Shown here: positions 18,486-29,424 of the stretch, one piece after another
Position numbering within the stretch: position 1 is the first letter of the stretch
Layout: each line of letters starts with the position of its first letter
Source of the DNA: Antarctobacter sediminis
GTDB taxonomy: Bacteria > Pseudomonadota > Alphaproteobacteria > Rhodobacterales > Rhodobacteraceae
Assembly (NCBI RefSeq): GCF_019218285.1
Contig: NZ_JAHUZG010000007.1
Span: 62,001-126,000, forward strand
DNA: 64,000 bases
Reading direction: 5' to 3'
Position numbers and translations under genes: made by a program
Notes under the pieces: model-generated
Told to the model about the DNA's origin: nothing
The model's database searches: none
Seen by the model: only the letters and a program-made list of their open reading frames with translations

Positions 18486-19282
18486 GCGGTGAAATCCGGT
18501 TTACCATTCTGGGCTGCGGATCGTCCGGCGGGGTGCCGCGTCTTGGCGGCCACTGGGGCGCTTGCAATCCCGACAATCCCCGGAACCGCCGGCGCCGTTG
18601 TTCCCTGCTGGTCGAGCGTGAGACCCCTGAGGGCACGACCACCGTGCTGATCGACACCACGCCCGACATGCGCGAACAATTGCTGGACGCGGGCGTCGGG
18701 CGGCTTGACGCGGTGCTGTGGACCCATGCCCATGCCGACCATGTGCATGGGCTGGACGATCTGCGCCAGATCGTTTTCAACACGCGCGAGCGGCTGAACG
18801 TCTGGGCCGATGGTGACACGCAGGACGATCTGCTGTCGCGGTTTGCCTATGCTTTCGTGCAGCCCGAAGGCTCCCCCTACCCGCCGATCCTGAACCTGCA
18901 CACGATCAAAGGGCCGGTGACCATCGAGGGCGCAGGCGGTCCGGTCACGCTGACCCCGTTCGAGGTCAACCACGGCAGCATCGACGCGCTGGGATTCCGG
19001 GTTGGCGATTTTGCTTATCTGCCGGATGTGGCGACCATCCCCGACGATGCCTGGCCCGCGCTGGAAGGCTTGGATTGCTGGGTGCTGGACGCGCTGCGCC
19101 GCACGCCGCACCCGACCCATGCGCATCTTGACCTTGCGCTGAAATGGATCGCCCGCGCCGCGCCGCGCCGGGCGGTTCTGACCAACATGCATATCGACCT
19201 GGATTATGCCGAGGTCGAGGCCGAGACCGCAGCCCATATCACCCCCGCCTATGACGGGATGGTCATTCGCTATGCGCTTTGA
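18482..19282 (+). CDS. Metallo-beta-lactamase-fold phosphodiesterase (PhnP-like)
   Basis: 266-residue metallo-beta-lactamase-fold hydrolase resembling PhnP (phosphoribosyl cyclic phosphodiesterase) and related orphan members. It has the N-terminal ILGCGSSGGVPRLGG, the metal-binding THAHADHVHGLDDLRQ, and later VNHGS and NMHIDLDY. The start overlaps the tatD-like stop by 4 bases; open codons upstream belong to the tatD frame shadow. No phn genes are nearby, so the cyclic-phosphate substrate is not supported by context. Confidence 0.88.
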   Translation: MSGEIRFTILGCGSSGGVPRLGGHWGACNPDNPRNRRRRCSLLVERETPEGTTTVLIDTTPDMREQLLDAGVGRLDAVLWTHAHADHVHGLDDLRQIVFNTRERLNVWADGDTQDDLLSRFAYAFVQPEGSPYPPILNLHTIKGPVTIEGAGGPVTLTPFEVNHGSIDALGFRVGDFAYLPDVATIPDDAWPALEGLDCWVLDALRRTPHPTHAHLDLALKWIARAAPRRAVLTNMHIDLDYAEVEAETAAHITPAYDGMVIRYAL

Positions 19283-19308
19283 CCCGGCGATGACGGCGGG
19301 GCGCTGAG

Positions 19309-20244
19309 ATGCAGGCGCTGCTAGACGTCATCCTGCCGGTCTTTCTGGTCATCGGCGCGGGGTATCTGGCCGTCTGGAAAGGCTGGTTTTCGGAAAGCGG
19401 TGTCGACGGGTTGATGAGCTTTACCCAGAGTTTCGCCATTCCCTGCCTGCTGTTCCGCGCCATCTGGACGCTGGAACTTGGCCCTGATTTCAACCCCTGG
19501 CTGCTGGTCAGCTTTTATACCGGGTCGGCCACCGGGTTTACCGCCGGGCTGCTGGGCGCGCGATACCTGTTCAAGCGCGACTGGGAAGATGCCGTGGCCA
19601 TCGGGTTTTGCTGCCTCTTTGCCAATTCGGTGATGATCGGGCTGGCGATCACCGAACGCGCTTATGGCAGCGATGCGCTTCAGGCGAACTACGTGATCGT
19701 CGCGATGCATTCGCCCTTTTGCTATGGCATCGGCATCACCGCGATGGAGATCGCCCGCGCCCGCGCCGCAGGGATTTCCAACCGGGCGTTGCCCGCCAAG
19801 GTGGGCCGCGCGATGTTCCGCAACGCGCTGGTGATCGGTATCGGACTGGGGCTGGTGGCCAATGTCACCGACCTGACGCTGCCGCGCGTCGCCACGGATG
19901 CGCTGGACATGCTGATCCGCACCGCGCTGCCGGTCGCGCTGTTCGGCATGGGCGGCGTGCTGTGCCGGTACAAGCCGCAGGGTGACGGACGGGTGATCGC
20001 CTATATCTGTGCGGTGTCACTGGTGCTGCATCCGACGATCACATGGACCCTTGGCAAGGCCACCGGCCTGTCGGTCGAGGCCTTCCGCTCAGCCGTTTTG
20101 ACGGCTGCCATGGCGCCGGGGATCAACACCTATGTCTTTGCCAACATGTATGGCCGCGCACGGCGGGTGGCCGCCTCGGCGGTGCTGATCGCGACCGGTC
20201 TTTCGGTACTGACGGCCTGGATCTGGCTGACGCTACTGCCCTGA
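19309..20244 (+). CDS. AEC-family transporter
   Basis: 311-residue integral membrane protein of the auxin-efflux-carrier (AEC/MleP) family with about ten hydrophobic segments. Family features include an N-terminal LPVFLVIGAGYLAVW and the repeat-boundary segment TALPVALFGMGGVLCRY, followed by the C-terminal AAMAPGINTYVFANMYG. Bacterial members move malate or other carboxylates; the substrate here cannot be inferred. It starts 26 bases after the preceding gene and probably belongs to the same transcript. Confidence 0.88.
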   Translation: MQALLDVILPVFLVIGAGYLAVWKGWFSESGVDGLMSFTQSFAIPCLLFRAIWTLELGPDFNPWLLVSFYTGSATGFTAGLLGARYLFKRDWEDAVAIGFCCLFANSVMIGLAITERAYGSDALQANYVIVAMHSPFCYGIGITAMEIARARAAGISNRALPAKVGRAMFRNALVIGIGLGLVANVTDLTLPRVATDALDMLIRTALPVALFGMGGVLCRYKPQGDGRVIAYICAVSLVLHPTITWTLGKATGLSVEAFRSAVLTAAMAPGINTYVFANMYGRARRVAASAVLIATGLSVLTAWIWLTLLP

Positions 20245-20264
20245 GCCCCTGAGGCAGACCGGGA

Positions 20265-20324
20265 GGGGGCCAGCCCCCGTCTCCCTCCGGTCGACTCCCC
20301 CGGAGTATTTTCGCCAAGAAGAAG
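20265..20324 (+). repeat. Interspersed GGGGGC...GGAGTATTTT element, copy 1
   Basis: A G/C hairpin (GGGGGC-CAG-CCCCC) is followed by a variable middle and the constant end CTCCCCCGGAGTATTTT then CCAAGAAGAAG. Two further copies occur in the window (near 39366 and, inverted, 44462). This one lies between the AEC transporter and the EamA transporter, 70 bases before the latter's ATG. I recall this element as frequent in Rhodobacteraceae genomes; its function is not established. Confidence 0.7.
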
Positions 20325-20394
20325 CGGGGGTTCCGCTTTGACATTCGGTGGCGGCACGGGTCTTGTGGCGGCAGAATTTTTCCCGAGGCCGCTG

Positions 20395-21318
20395 ATGACC
20401 ACCCCTTCTGACCGCACCACGCTGGGCATTCTGTTCATGCTGGCCTTTTGCGCGCTGGCACCGATGATGGATGCGCTGGCCAAGGCGACGCCCGCCGAGG
20501 TGCCGGTGCCGCAGATCCTGGCCTTTCGCTTTGCGATCCAGGTTGTGATCCTTTTGCCGCTTGCGGCGGTGATGGGACATCTTGGCCGCGTGACTTTGCG
20601 TGATGCGGGTCTGCATCTGGCGCGGGCGGCGGCATTGCTGGTGGCGACGGGGATGTTCTTTACCGCGCTGCGGTACATGCCCATTGCGGATGCGATCTCG
20701 ATCTTTTTTGTCGAGCCATTCATCCTGATCCTCATGGGGGCGGTTTTTCTGGGCGAGCCGGTGGGCTGGCGGCGGTTGAGCGCCTGCGTCGTGGGGTTTG
20801 GCGGCGCATTGCTGGTGATCCGGCCCAGTTTTTCCGATCTGGGGTCGGTGGCGCTTCTGCCGCTGGGGACGGCGGCGCTTTTCTCGGTCTATATGCTGAT
20901 GACGCGCGCCATGGCGCGGCGGCTGCATCCGCTGGTCTTGCAGGGGCATACGGCGACGGCGGCGACCTTGTTGATCCTGCCGCCGCTGTTCCTGATGGAG
21001 GGGACAGGTCATGTATTGTTCGACCCGGTCTGGCCCTCTGCGTTCGGGATGTGGATGCTGGTTGGGGTCGGTGTCGTGGCGACGATCTCGCACCTGTTCC
21101 TGACCTTCGCGCTGCGCATGGCCCCGGCGGGGACCATCGCGCCACTGCAATATCTGGAGATCGTCGGTGCGACCGTGATCGGCTATCTGGCCTTTGGCGA
21201 TTTCCCGACGCCGCTGACCTGGGTCGGCATTGCGGTGATCGTCGCCTCGGGGCTGTATGTGTTCGAGCGCGAGCGGCGTCTGGAACTGCGCGCAAAGGCC
21301 CCGCGCCCGCCGGTTTGA
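20395..21318 (+). CDS. EamA/DMT-family transporter
   Basis: 307-residue drug/metabolite-transporter superfamily protein with two EamA repeats and about ten transmembrane helices. The second-repeat signature APLQYLEIVGATVIGYLAFGD is typical. I placed the start at MTTPSDRTTLGILF; the frame is open 19 codons upstream from a TTG but that part overlaps the end of the interspersed repeat and looks non-coding. A paralogue with the same architecture is at 46432-47382. The substrate is unknown. Confidence 0.88.
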   Translation: MTTPSDRTTLGILFMLAFCALAPMMDALAKATPAEVPVPQILAFRFAIQVVILLPLAAVMGHLGRVTLRDAGLHLARAAALLVATGMFFTALRYMPIADAISIFFVEPFILILMGAVFLGEPVGWRRLSACVVGFGGALLVIRPSFSDLGSVALLPLGTAALFSVYMLMTRAMARRLHPLVLQGHTATAATLLILPPLFLMEGTGHVLFDPVWPSAFGMWMLVGVGVVATISHLFLTFALRMAPAGTIAPLQYLEIVGATVIGYLAFGDFPTPLTWVGIAVIVASGLYVFERERRLELRAKAPRPPV

Positions 21319-21325
21319 CGGGCCT

Positions 21326-21889
21326 TTAGCGGCGCGGTGTGATGACCTCGGCCTCGGTCACGATCATGTCGAGCGGCTGGTCGGTTTCTTCCAGCGGCAG
21401 GTCGCTGTCCTCCTGCGCGCCGAAGGCAAAGCCCACCGCCAGCGTCGGGCGTTTGCTGCGCAAGAGTTCCAGCGTGCGGTCGTAGAACCCGCCGCCATAC
21501 CCCAAGCGTCCCCCGTCACGGCTGAAGGCGACCAGGGGCACCACCAGCAGTTCCGGTTCGAAGAATTCTGGCCTTTCCGGGATCATCGCGCCAAAAGCGC
21601 CTTCGATCAGCGGCATCTCGGGTTCCCAACGGGCGAATTGCAGCGGCTGCCCCTTGGCCATGATGACCGGCACACCGACCGGCCCGTGGGCCGCGGCCTC
21701 GGCCATGGCGGGCACCGGGTCGATTTCCGTGCGGATCGGCAGGAAACCCGACAGGGGAACGCCGCGGTGACCTGCGAGGACTTCGCTCAGTTTGCCGGCG
21801 GCCCCGGGGGCCTGTGTGTCAAAGGCGGATTTCCGGCGGGCAAAAGCGGCCTTGCGCGCGGCTTTCTTGCGATCTTCCAAAGTTGTCAT
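21326..21889 (-). CDS. 5-formyltetrahydrofolate cyclo-ligase family protein
   Basis: 187-residue enzyme of the 5-FCL/YgfA family, converting 5-formyl-THF to 5,10-methenyl-THF with ATP. The signature LGYGGGFYDRTLELL, containing the phosphate-binding glycines, is present, as is the N-terminal basic stretch DRKKAARKAAFARRKSAF. It overlaps the mgtE stop by 4 bases, so it is likely translated from the mgtE transcript. The pairing with a magnesium channel has no obvious metabolic logic beyond the Mg-ATP requirement. Confidence 0.92.
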   Translation of the reverse strand: MTTLEDRKKAARKAAFARRKSAFDTQAPGAAGKLSEVLAGHRGVPLSGFLPIRTEIDPVPAMAEAAAHGPVGVPVIMAKGQPLQFARWEPEMPLIEGAFGAMIPERPEFFEPELLVVPLVAFSRDGGRLGYGGGFYDRTLELLRSKRPTLAVGFAFGAQEDSDLPLEETDQPLDMIVTEAEVITPRR

Positions 21890-23277
21890 AGCAGCACCAA
21901 TACAGCCAGCCCGAGAAAGGCAAAGAAACCCACGACATCGGTCACCGTGGTGACAAAAGCGCCGGAGGCCAGCGCCGGGTCCACCCCGGCCTTTTCCAGG
22001 ATCACCGGAATCACGATCCCGGCCAGACCCGCCACCACGAGGTTGATAACCATGGCCGTGGCGATCACCCCGCCCAACTGGAAGGACCCGAACCAGAGGA
22101 TGCCGACGATCCCCATGATGACGGCGAAGGCCAGACCATTGATCAGCCCCACGGCGACCTCGCGTCGGATCACCCGCCAGAGGTTGGCCCCGGTGAGGTC
22201 TTTGGTGGCCAGGGCACGCACCGCCACGGTCAGCGACTGGGTGCCCGCATTGCCCCCCATTGAGGCGACGATGGGCATCAGGACGGCCAGCGCCACGACC
22301 TGCGTGATGGCCTCCTCAAACTGCGAGATCACCAGCGAGGCCAGCACCGCGGTCACAAGGTTCACCGCCAGCCATGGAAAGCGCCGTTTCGTCGTGTCGA
22401 TCACCTTGTCCGACAGGCGGCTTTCGCCGTCCACACCGGCGAGGCGCAGGATGTCTTCCTCGTTTTCCTCGTCCAGAACGGCCATGGCGTCATCTATGGT
22501 GATGACCCCCACCAGCCGGTCGTTGTCATCCACCACCGGCGCCGAGATCAGGTGATATTGGTTGAACGCATAGGCCACTTCGCCTTCGTCACGCGTGACT
22601 GGAATGGTGTGAAACGTGTCTTCGACGATCTTTTTCAGCAAAACGTCGCGGCGCGAGGACATGATCTTGCCCAGTGTCACATTGCCCACGGGACGCAGTT
22701 TCGGATCGACCAGGACCACGTGATAGAACTGTTCCGGCAACCGGTCGGAACTGCGCATGTAGTCGATGGCATCGCCCACGCTCCAGTGTTCGGGTGCCAT
22801 GACCACCTCGCGCTGCATGAGGCGCCCGGCCGAGAACTCCGGATAGGTAAGCGATTGACGGACCGCCGCCGCGTCGCCCGCCTCGAGCGCGTCAAGGATC
22901 GCGTCCTGCTGTTCGGTTTCGAGATCCTCGACAAGGTCGACAACGTCGTCGGTGTCCAGTTCGCGGACCGCCTCGGCCAGCACCTGCGGTGTCAGGACCC
23001 CGATCACCTCTTCGCGCAGCGTCTCGTCCAGTTCGGACAGGATGTCGCCGTCGAATTCCTTGTCGTAGAGGCGGATCAGCCGCCCCCGGTCGTAGGGGTT
23101 CACCTGTTCCAGAAGGTCGGCGATATCAGCCGCGTGCAGCGGCTCCATCAGCGCGATCAACTGTTCGCGGTCATCCACATCCACGGCGTAAAGGATTGCC
23201 GCCACGGCCTTGCGGTCCAGCGCATAGGCGTCTTCGCGCTCCATTTCGGGCGCTTCGAGTTCGATCTCTTCGGCCAT
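21886..23277 (-). CDS. mgtE: MgtE magnesium channel/transporter
   Basis: 463-residue Mg2+ channel with an acidic N-terminal domain, paired CBS domains (about residues 140-265) and five C-terminal transmembrane helices. Family motifs include ALAVLMPIVASMGGNAGTQS and, at the last helix, TVTDVVGFFAFLGLA, whose Asp lines the pore. In characterised homologues the cytoplasmic domains close the channel when Mg2+ is high. It is transcribed divergently from guaD, with 106 bases between starts. Confidence 0.95.
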   Translation of the reverse strand: MAEEIELEAPEMEREDAYALDRKAVAAILYAVDVDDREQLIALMEPLHAADIADLLEQVNPYDRGRLIRLYDKEFDGDILSELDETLREEVIGVLTPQVLAEAVRELDTDDVVDLVEDLETEQQDAILDALEAGDAAAVRQSLTYPEFSAGRLMQREVVMAPEHWSVGDAIDYMRSSDRLPEQFYHVVLVDPKLRPVGNVTLGKIMSSRRDVLLKKIVEDTFHTIPVTRDEGEVAYAFNQYHLISAPVVDDNDRLVGVITIDDAMAVLDEENEEDILRLAGVDGESRLSDKVIDTTKRRFPWLAVNLVTAVLASLVISQFEEAITQVVALAVLMPIVASMGGNAGTQSLTVAVRALATKDLTGANLWRVIRREVAVGLINGLAFAVIMGIVGILWFGSFQLGGVIATAMVINLVVAGLAGIVIPVILEKAGVDPALASGAFVTTVTDVVGFFAFLGLAVLVLL

Positions 23278-23383
23278 GACCTGCCCTCCGCCTGATTTGC
23301 CCCGACACTATGACATGCAACTGGCGGACAACAGGGGCGAGCGCGCATTTACCTTTGCAATCGGGCCGCATAGATTTTGCTGC

Positions 23384-24667
23384 ATGAACAAACGTCACCT
23401 GCATCTGGGCCAGACCCTGACATTCACCGCCGACCCCATGGCAGAGGGGCCAGAGTCCGCCCGGCATCAGGCGCAGGGCGCACTGGTTGTCGAGGACGGG
23501 CGGATCGCGGACATCGGCCCCGCAAGCGCATTGCGGCAGGGTGAGTTTGCCTCGGTGACAGACCACGGGCAGGCCCTGTTGCTGCCCGGTTTCATCGACG
23601 CACATGCGCATTACCCGCAGACCGCCATGATCGCCAGTTGGGGCAAACGTCTGATCGACTGGCTGAACACCTATACTTTCCCCGAGGAAATGCGCTTTGC
23701 CGATCCGGCCTATGCGGCCGAGATCGCCGGGCGGTATCTGGACCTGCTGCTCGCGCAGGGCACCACGACGGTTTGCAGCTATTGCACGATCCATTCCGCC
23801 TCGGTCGAGGCCTTCTTTGCCGCAGCCGAAGCGCGCGGAATGCGTGTGCTGGCAGGCAAGACCTGCATGGACCGCAACGCACCCGAAAACCTGCGTGACA
23901 GCGCGCAAAGCGCCTATGACGACAGCAAGGCACTGCTGAACCGCTGGCATGGAAAGGGGCGCGCCTCTTATGTGATCACGCCACGGTTTTCGCCCACCTC
24001 GACGCCAGAGCAATTACAGGCGCTTGGCGCGCTTTGGGCCGAACACCCCGATTGCCTGATGCAGACACATCTCAGCGAACAGACGGATGAGATCGACTGG
24101 GTGAAATCGTTGTTTCCGCAGGCGCGCGACTATCTCGACACCTATGAATCCTTTGGCCTTCTGGGCGCAAACGGGCTGTATGGCCATGCCATCCACCTGG
24201 AGGCACGCGAAAAGGACCGGCTGCGAGAGGTGGGCGCGGCCCTGATCCATTGCCCGACCTCCAACACTTTTATCGGGTCCGGCCTGTTCGACATGGACGG
24301 GCTGACCAAGGCCGGGCTGCGCGTTGGGCTGGCCACCGACACCGGCGGAGGGTCATCCTTTTCGATGCTTCGCAGCATGGCGGCGGCCTATGAAATCGGG
24401 CAACTGCGCGGGCGCGCCCTGCACCCGGCCGAACTGATCTGGCTGGCGACGGCAGGTTCGGCCCGGGCCTTGCGGCTGGATGACCGGATCGGCAGCCTCG
24501 CCCCGGGGATGGAGGCGGATTTCATCGCGCTCGACCTCGGCTCGACCCCGGCCATCGCGCAGCGCAGCGCAAGGGCCAATGACATCTGGGAGGCCCTCTT
24601 TCCCACCATCATGATGGGGGACGACCGCGCCATCGCGGCGACCTACGTGGCGGGCCAGCGCGTCTAG
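23384..24667 (+). CDS. guaD: Guanine deaminase
   Basis: 427-residue zinc-dependent amidohydrolase converting guanine to xanthine. Metal and substrate motifs are GFIDAHAHYPQTAMIASWG, MQTHLSEQTDEIDW, HCPTSNTFIGSGLF and ATDTGGGSSFSML, the last being characteristic of GuaD. The chosen ATG gives MNKRHLHLGQTL; upstream open codons overlap the mgtE promoter region and are not family-like. It ends 3 bases before the stop of the convergent nitrile hydratase activator gene. A second, related purine deaminase-like amidohydrolase lies at 53164-54510. Confidence 0.93.
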   Translation: MNKRHLHLGQTLTFTADPMAEGPESARHQAQGALVVEDGRIADIGPASALRQGEFASVTDHGQALLLPGFIDAHAHYPQTAMIASWGKRLIDWLNTYTFPEEMRFADPAYAAEIAGRYLDLLLAQGTTTVCSYCTIHSASVEAFFAAAEARGMRVLAGKTCMDRNAPENLRDSAQSAYDDSKALLNRWHGKGRASYVITPRFSPTSTPEQLQALGALWAEHPDCLMQTHLSEQTDEIDWVKSLFPQARDYLDTYESFGLLGANGLYGHAIHLEAREKDRLREVGAALIHCPTSNTFIGSGLFDMDGLTKAGLRVGLATDTGGGSSFSMLRSMAAAYEIGQLRGRALHPAELIWLATAGSARALRLDDRIGSLAPGMEADFIALDLGSTPAIAQRSARANDIWEALFPTIMMGDDRAIAATYVAGQRV

Positions 24668-24670
24668 TCG

Positions 24671-24979
24671 TCAATCGATCCGCACCGGTTCGCCATGCGG
24701 GGTCGACAGATAAGCCGCCTCCCAGGCTTGACGCAGATGCGACAGATCCTTGGCCCCGGCGATGCCCCTCGCGGCGCAAATCCGTTCCAGCGCCGCGATC
24801 CATGCGTTGAAATAATCATCGCCGCCGTTCAATTCCTTGTCCGCGCCGTGTTCGGCCAGCACGGCGCCAAAGGTTTCTGTCCAGTCGGGCCATGTGAACG
24901 CGCCGCGCGCCTCCAGCGAGACCGCAATGGCAAAGGCCTGCGCGTGCCAAGGCGCTTCGAAAACAGGGGGTTCAGTCAC
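24671..24979 (-). CDS. Nitrile hydratase accessory protein (activator)
   Basis: 102-residue protein homologous to the N-terminal part of the nitrile hydratase beta subunit (WHAQAFAIAVSLEARGAFTWPDWTE). In cobalt-type nitrile hydratases such small activators carry the metal-free alpha subunit and help insert cobalt and oxidise the active-site cysteines. It is the last gene of an alpha-beta-activator operon, overlapping nthB by 4 bases. The C-terminal two-thirds (DYFNAWIAALERI) also match the family. Confidence 0.9.
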   Translation of the reverse strand: MTEPPVFEAPWHAQAFAIAVSLEARGAFTWPDWTETFGAVLAEHGADKELNGGDDYFNAWIAALERICAARGIAGAKDLSHLRQAWEAAYLSTPHGEPVRID

Positions 24980-25650
24980 GCCACCAGCTCCAGGTAGCTT
25001 TCCCAGAGATCGCAGCTGACCATATCGCCGGGGGCCTCTGCCTCGCCCCAGACCTCGTTCGCGTCAAAGACCACCGTGTACAGCGGCTCGGCGCATTCCC
25101 CCAGACCATGTGCATTGCTGTCGGGAAAGACATGGCAGCCGTGGCTGCGTTCGATCACCCCGACAAACCCCGCCGCGTAACCCGGCAAGCGGGTGTGGCC
25201 GCCAGACACCATGAGGTTTCGGGCCGGGTGACGGGTGCGGACCTTCTGACCCACGGCGAACTGTGGGGCGGGGCCTTGCCGTGTGACCGGACCGCCACGC
25301 GACAAGGCTGCGGCAACCTTCGCGGCGGGCATCCGCCGCTCCGCCAATGCTGAGGGCTGCGGCGTGGCGCCGGTCAATTCCTCGCGGCTGATGACACCCT
25401 GCGCCACCAGGAGATCCGCCAAACCGGCCAGCCATTTCTCATAGTAGGAAAAGGCCAGATAGTCGGCAGGCGACAGGCTTTCGCGCGCAAAGCGCGACCG
25501 GTCCAAAGTCCATTGACCCAAAGCCCCCGCCGCCAATGTCAGCGCCAGCGCGCGCCCGTGCCACTTTTCGGCGAATACAGGGGCATCCTCGGGGTCCGGC
25601 ACCACGCTGCCGTCACCATGCCGGCCACCCATATCGTGAACCCGGCTCAT
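24976..25650 (-). CDS. nthB: Nitrile hydratase beta subunit
   Basis: 224-residue beta subunit of nitrile hydratase, which hydrates nitriles to amides. It begins [16 protein letters not shown], the conserved beta-subunit N-terminus, continues with [15 protein letters not shown] and an [14 protein letters not shown] segment, and ends with the SH3-like barrel ([20 protein letters not shown] then [14 protein letters not shown]). The ATG overlaps the nthA stop by 4 bases. The open frame continues upstream within nthA but is not homologous. Confidence 0.95.
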   Translation of the reverse strand: MSRVHDMGGRHGDGSVVPDPEDAPVFAEKWHGRALALTLAAGALGQWTLDRSRFARESLSPADYLAFSYYEKWLAGLADLLVAQGVISREELTGATPQPSALAERRMPAAKVAAALSRGGPVTRQGPAPQFAVGQKVRTRHPARNLMVSGGHTRLPGYAAGFVGVIERSHGCHVFPDSNAHGLGECAEPLYTVVFDANEVWGEAEAPGDMVSCDLWESYLELVA

Positions 25651-26267
25651 TGCGGCGGCTCCACCAAGGCGGTGCCGATCATCGAATCCCGGCTGACCAG
25701 CGCCGCCAGCCCCGCCTCGTCCAGCCCATCCGTGCCCTGCGGCCGCATCGGGATCACGAGGTAGCGCACCTCGGCGGTCGAATCCCAGACGCGCACCCTC
25801 TGCCCCTCTGGCAGGGTCACGCCGAACTCGGACAGCACCTTGCGCGGTTCCCGCACCGCCCGCGCACGATAGGCATCGGATTTGTACCAACCCGGCGGAA
25901 TGCCCAGCAAGGGCCACGGGTAGCAGGAGCAGAGCGTGCAGACGACCATGTTGTGCTGCTCCGGCGTATTCTCCACCGCGACGATATGTTCGCCCTGTCG
26001 TCCGGTGAATCCCAACTCGGCCACCGCGCCCGATGCATCCTCCAACAGACGCGCACGAAAGGCCGGATCGCACCATGCCCGCGCCACCACCGCGGCCCCG
26101 TTGCGTGGCCCGACCTTGTGGGCATAAGTCTCGATGATTTCATCCAGCGCGGCAGGGTCGATCAGCCCCTTGGCGGTCAACAGCGATTCCAGTGCCTTGA
26201 CCCGCAAGGCAGGTTCAGGCGGCAACAGGCTATGCGGCGGGGCGTCATCGGCGTGATCATGAGGCAT
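25647..26267 (-). CDS. nthA: Nitrile hydratase alpha subunit, cobalt type
   Basis: 206-residue catalytic subunit. The metal-binding claw is [15 protein letters not shown] with Cys110, Cys113, Ser114 and Cys115. Thr after the first Cys marks the cobalt type (iron enzymes have Ser). Two of the cysteines are oxidised to sulfinic/sulfenic acid in the mature enzyme. I chose [17 protein letters not shown], whose His-rich start is common in the family; an upstream in-frame ATG would add 27 residues unlike the family. First gene of the alpha-beta-activator operon; no amidase gene follows in this window. Confidence 0.94.
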   Translation of the reverse strand: MPHDHADDAPPHSLLPPEPALRVKALESLLTAKGLIDPAALDEIIETYAHKVGPRNGAAVVARAWCDPAFRARLLEDASGAVAELGFTGRQGEHIVAVENTPEQHNMVVCTLCSCYPWPLLGIPPGWYKSDAYRARAVREPRKVLSEFGVTLPEGQRVRVWDSTAEVRYLVIPMRPQGTDGLDEAGLAALVSRDSMIGTALVEPPQ

Positions 26268-26416
26268 GGCCTTACCATGCCCAAAGCCCGCCCGTTCGGC
26301 AATTGCCTTGGCTGCGCCAAACATGGCCGGCATCGCCCCTGCCCGCACACATCGCTTGCACCCAGTGGCTGCTTCGCCTACATGACCCCGAAACCGACCG
26401 AACAGACGCAGGCCCC

Positions 26417-26797
26417 ATGGAAAACGTCATCCTCATCGTCCATCTTCTTCTGGCTCTTGGCCTGATCGGCGTCGTGCTTCTGCAACGCAGTGAGGGCGGC
26501 GGCCTGGGGATTGGCGGCGGCGGTGCCATGAGCCAGCGTGCGCCCCTGACGGCGCTTGGCAAACTGACGTGGATCCTTGCGGCCAGCTTTATTGTGACCT
26601 CGATCACGCTGACCATCATCGCAGCCCAGAACGCCTCGGGCAGCTCGATCCTTGACCGTCTCGGCGCTCCGGGCCCGGAAGAGACCCAGCCCGCACCGGC
26701 TCCGGGTCTTGGCGGTATCGATCCCAATTCGCTGATTCCGCCGCCTTCGGCGGACGGCGCGGACCCTGATGCGCCGCTGGTGCCCAAGGCCGACTGA
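26417..26797 (+). CDS. secG: SecG, preprotein translocase subunit
   Basis: 126-residue membrane protein of the SecYEG translocon. It has two transmembrane helices (about 3-22 and 53-73) separated by the conserved loop [18 protein letters not shown]. The tail is Pro-, Asp- and Gly-rich, longer than in E. coli but usual for Rhodobacterales. The start [15 protein letters not shown] was chosen over an upstream GTG/ATG frame that overlaps the nitrile hydratase promoter region. It precedes pyrG, an arrangement common in Alphaproteobacteria. Confidence 0.93.
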   Translation: MENVILIVHLLLALGLIGVVLLQRSEGGGLGIGGGGAMSQRAPLTALGKLTWILAASFIVTSITLTIIAAQNASGSSILDRLGAPGPEETQPAPAPGLGGIDPNSLIPPPSADGADPDAPLVPKAD

Positions 26798-26826
26798 TCT
26801 CCCTACTAGGGTTTGAACGCAGATAA

Positions 26827-26918
26827 CCAACCGCAACAGCATCTTGCGGTTGGCTGGACAAATCTTTGCGAATCCGCTATCGCTTTAATCCCGTGATGCT
26901 GCTGTCCCGTGGGACAGC
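26827..26918 (+). promoter_or_regulatory. Two hairpins between secG and pyrG
   Basis: A perfect 10-bp stem (CCAACCGCAA at 26827-26836 with its complement at 26844-26853, 7-base loop) lies 29 bases after the secG stop. A second palindrome, GCTGTCCC-GT-GGGACAGC, is at 26901-26918, 64 bases before the pyrG ATG. Neither is followed by a proper T-run, so the first is a weak terminator candidate and the second could be an operator. No assignment is possible from sequence alone. Confidence 0.4.
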
Positions 26919-26981
26919 GGGATGGCAAGAATTGGGTCTTTGACGGGCCCGCTCACACGCAGAATTCACGGGGTCGCCCTC

Positions 26982-28625
<1,644 letters not shown>

Positions 28626-28714
28626 GACGGACTGACCGCCCATTTGGCCCCACTCCTCACCGCGCGCGACATTTGCCTTCGTTTCGGTAAAAAGTAAGGC
28701 GGAAAACATGCGCC

Positions 28715-28733
28715 TGCCGGACGGCTTCCGGCA
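28715..28733. other. Small hairpin in the convergent pyrG intergenic region
   Basis: TGCCGGA-CGGCT-TCCGGCA, a perfect 7-bp stem with a 5-base loop, about 90 bases past the pyrG stop and between convergent genes. There is no T-run on either side, so it is at best a weak terminator. The remaining intergenic sequence (28626-28798) shows nothing else recognisable. Confidence 0.3.
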
Positions 28734-28798
28734 CGCTTGCCCCGGTCCAAGCCGTCGGCTGCGCATTCATGGCGCACCACTAAGAATGCCGGGCACGC

Positions 28799-29302
28799 CT
28801 ATCCCAAGACCAAGCTAAAGATACAGCCCCAGCCGGTCTGGGCCGTGCCCGGCGCACAAAAGCCCACCCCGATGCGGCCCACGAACATGTAGACGAAGCC
28901 AAGAAAGGCAAAGCCGTGGGTAAAGCGCACCAGCCGGGGCCGGTTGTCATGGGCCGTCCTGGTCAGCGCGCCGTTGATGTCCGGGAAGGATCGGTTCAGG
29001 CGGCGGAACTCGCGGCTCATGGTGATGGCGATGTCATAGTGCTGCCGCAGGGCCTGGGCGTTGACATAGGTAAAGACCGCGATGGCCAGCGCAAAGAGGC
29101 CGGCAAAGGACATCCCGATCTCTCCCTGATAGAAATGCAGGAAGCCGAAAAGCGGGATGTAGGATGTGATGAACATCCCCCAGATGAAGTCGATCTTTTG
29201 CCAGATCATCACGTAGACGCGAAGGTACTCCAGCAGTTCCTTTTCCCGCGCCTCGCGGTCGACAACGCCCTGCACGCCCGCCTGCCCCATCAAATCATCC
29301 AT
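28799..29302 (-). CDS. Hypothetical membrane protein
   Basis: 167-residue protein that I do not recognise. It has four hydrophobic segments: IDFIWGMFITSYIPLFGFL and SFAGLFALAIAVFTYV in the first half, and FTHGFAFLGFVYMFVG plus the C-terminal GWGCIFSLVLG in the second. The cytoplasmic N-terminus is charged (VDREAREKELLEYL). Coding bias fits the chromosome. It is convergent with pyrG and divergent from rlmJ. An alternative start four codons downstream is possible. Confidence 0.75.
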   Translation of the reverse strand: MDDLMGQAGVQGVVDREAREKELLEYLRVYVMIWQKIDFIWGMFITSYIPLFGFLHFYQGEIGMSFAGLFALAIAVFTYVNAQALRQHYDIAITMSREFRRLNRSFPDINGALTRTAHDNRPRLVRFTHGFAFLGFVYMFVGRIGVGFCAPGTAQTGWGCIFSLVLG

Positions 29303-29424
29303 AAAAAACCGGTTTTCACCGGTGCCATGGTCCTTGGTGATAGCGGACCTTGACGAATGCGCAAGCCGGCATGCGTCGCGGCAAGCCCCTTGCCTGCCCC
29401 GCTGCTTGGGATTAGGGCGCTTGC

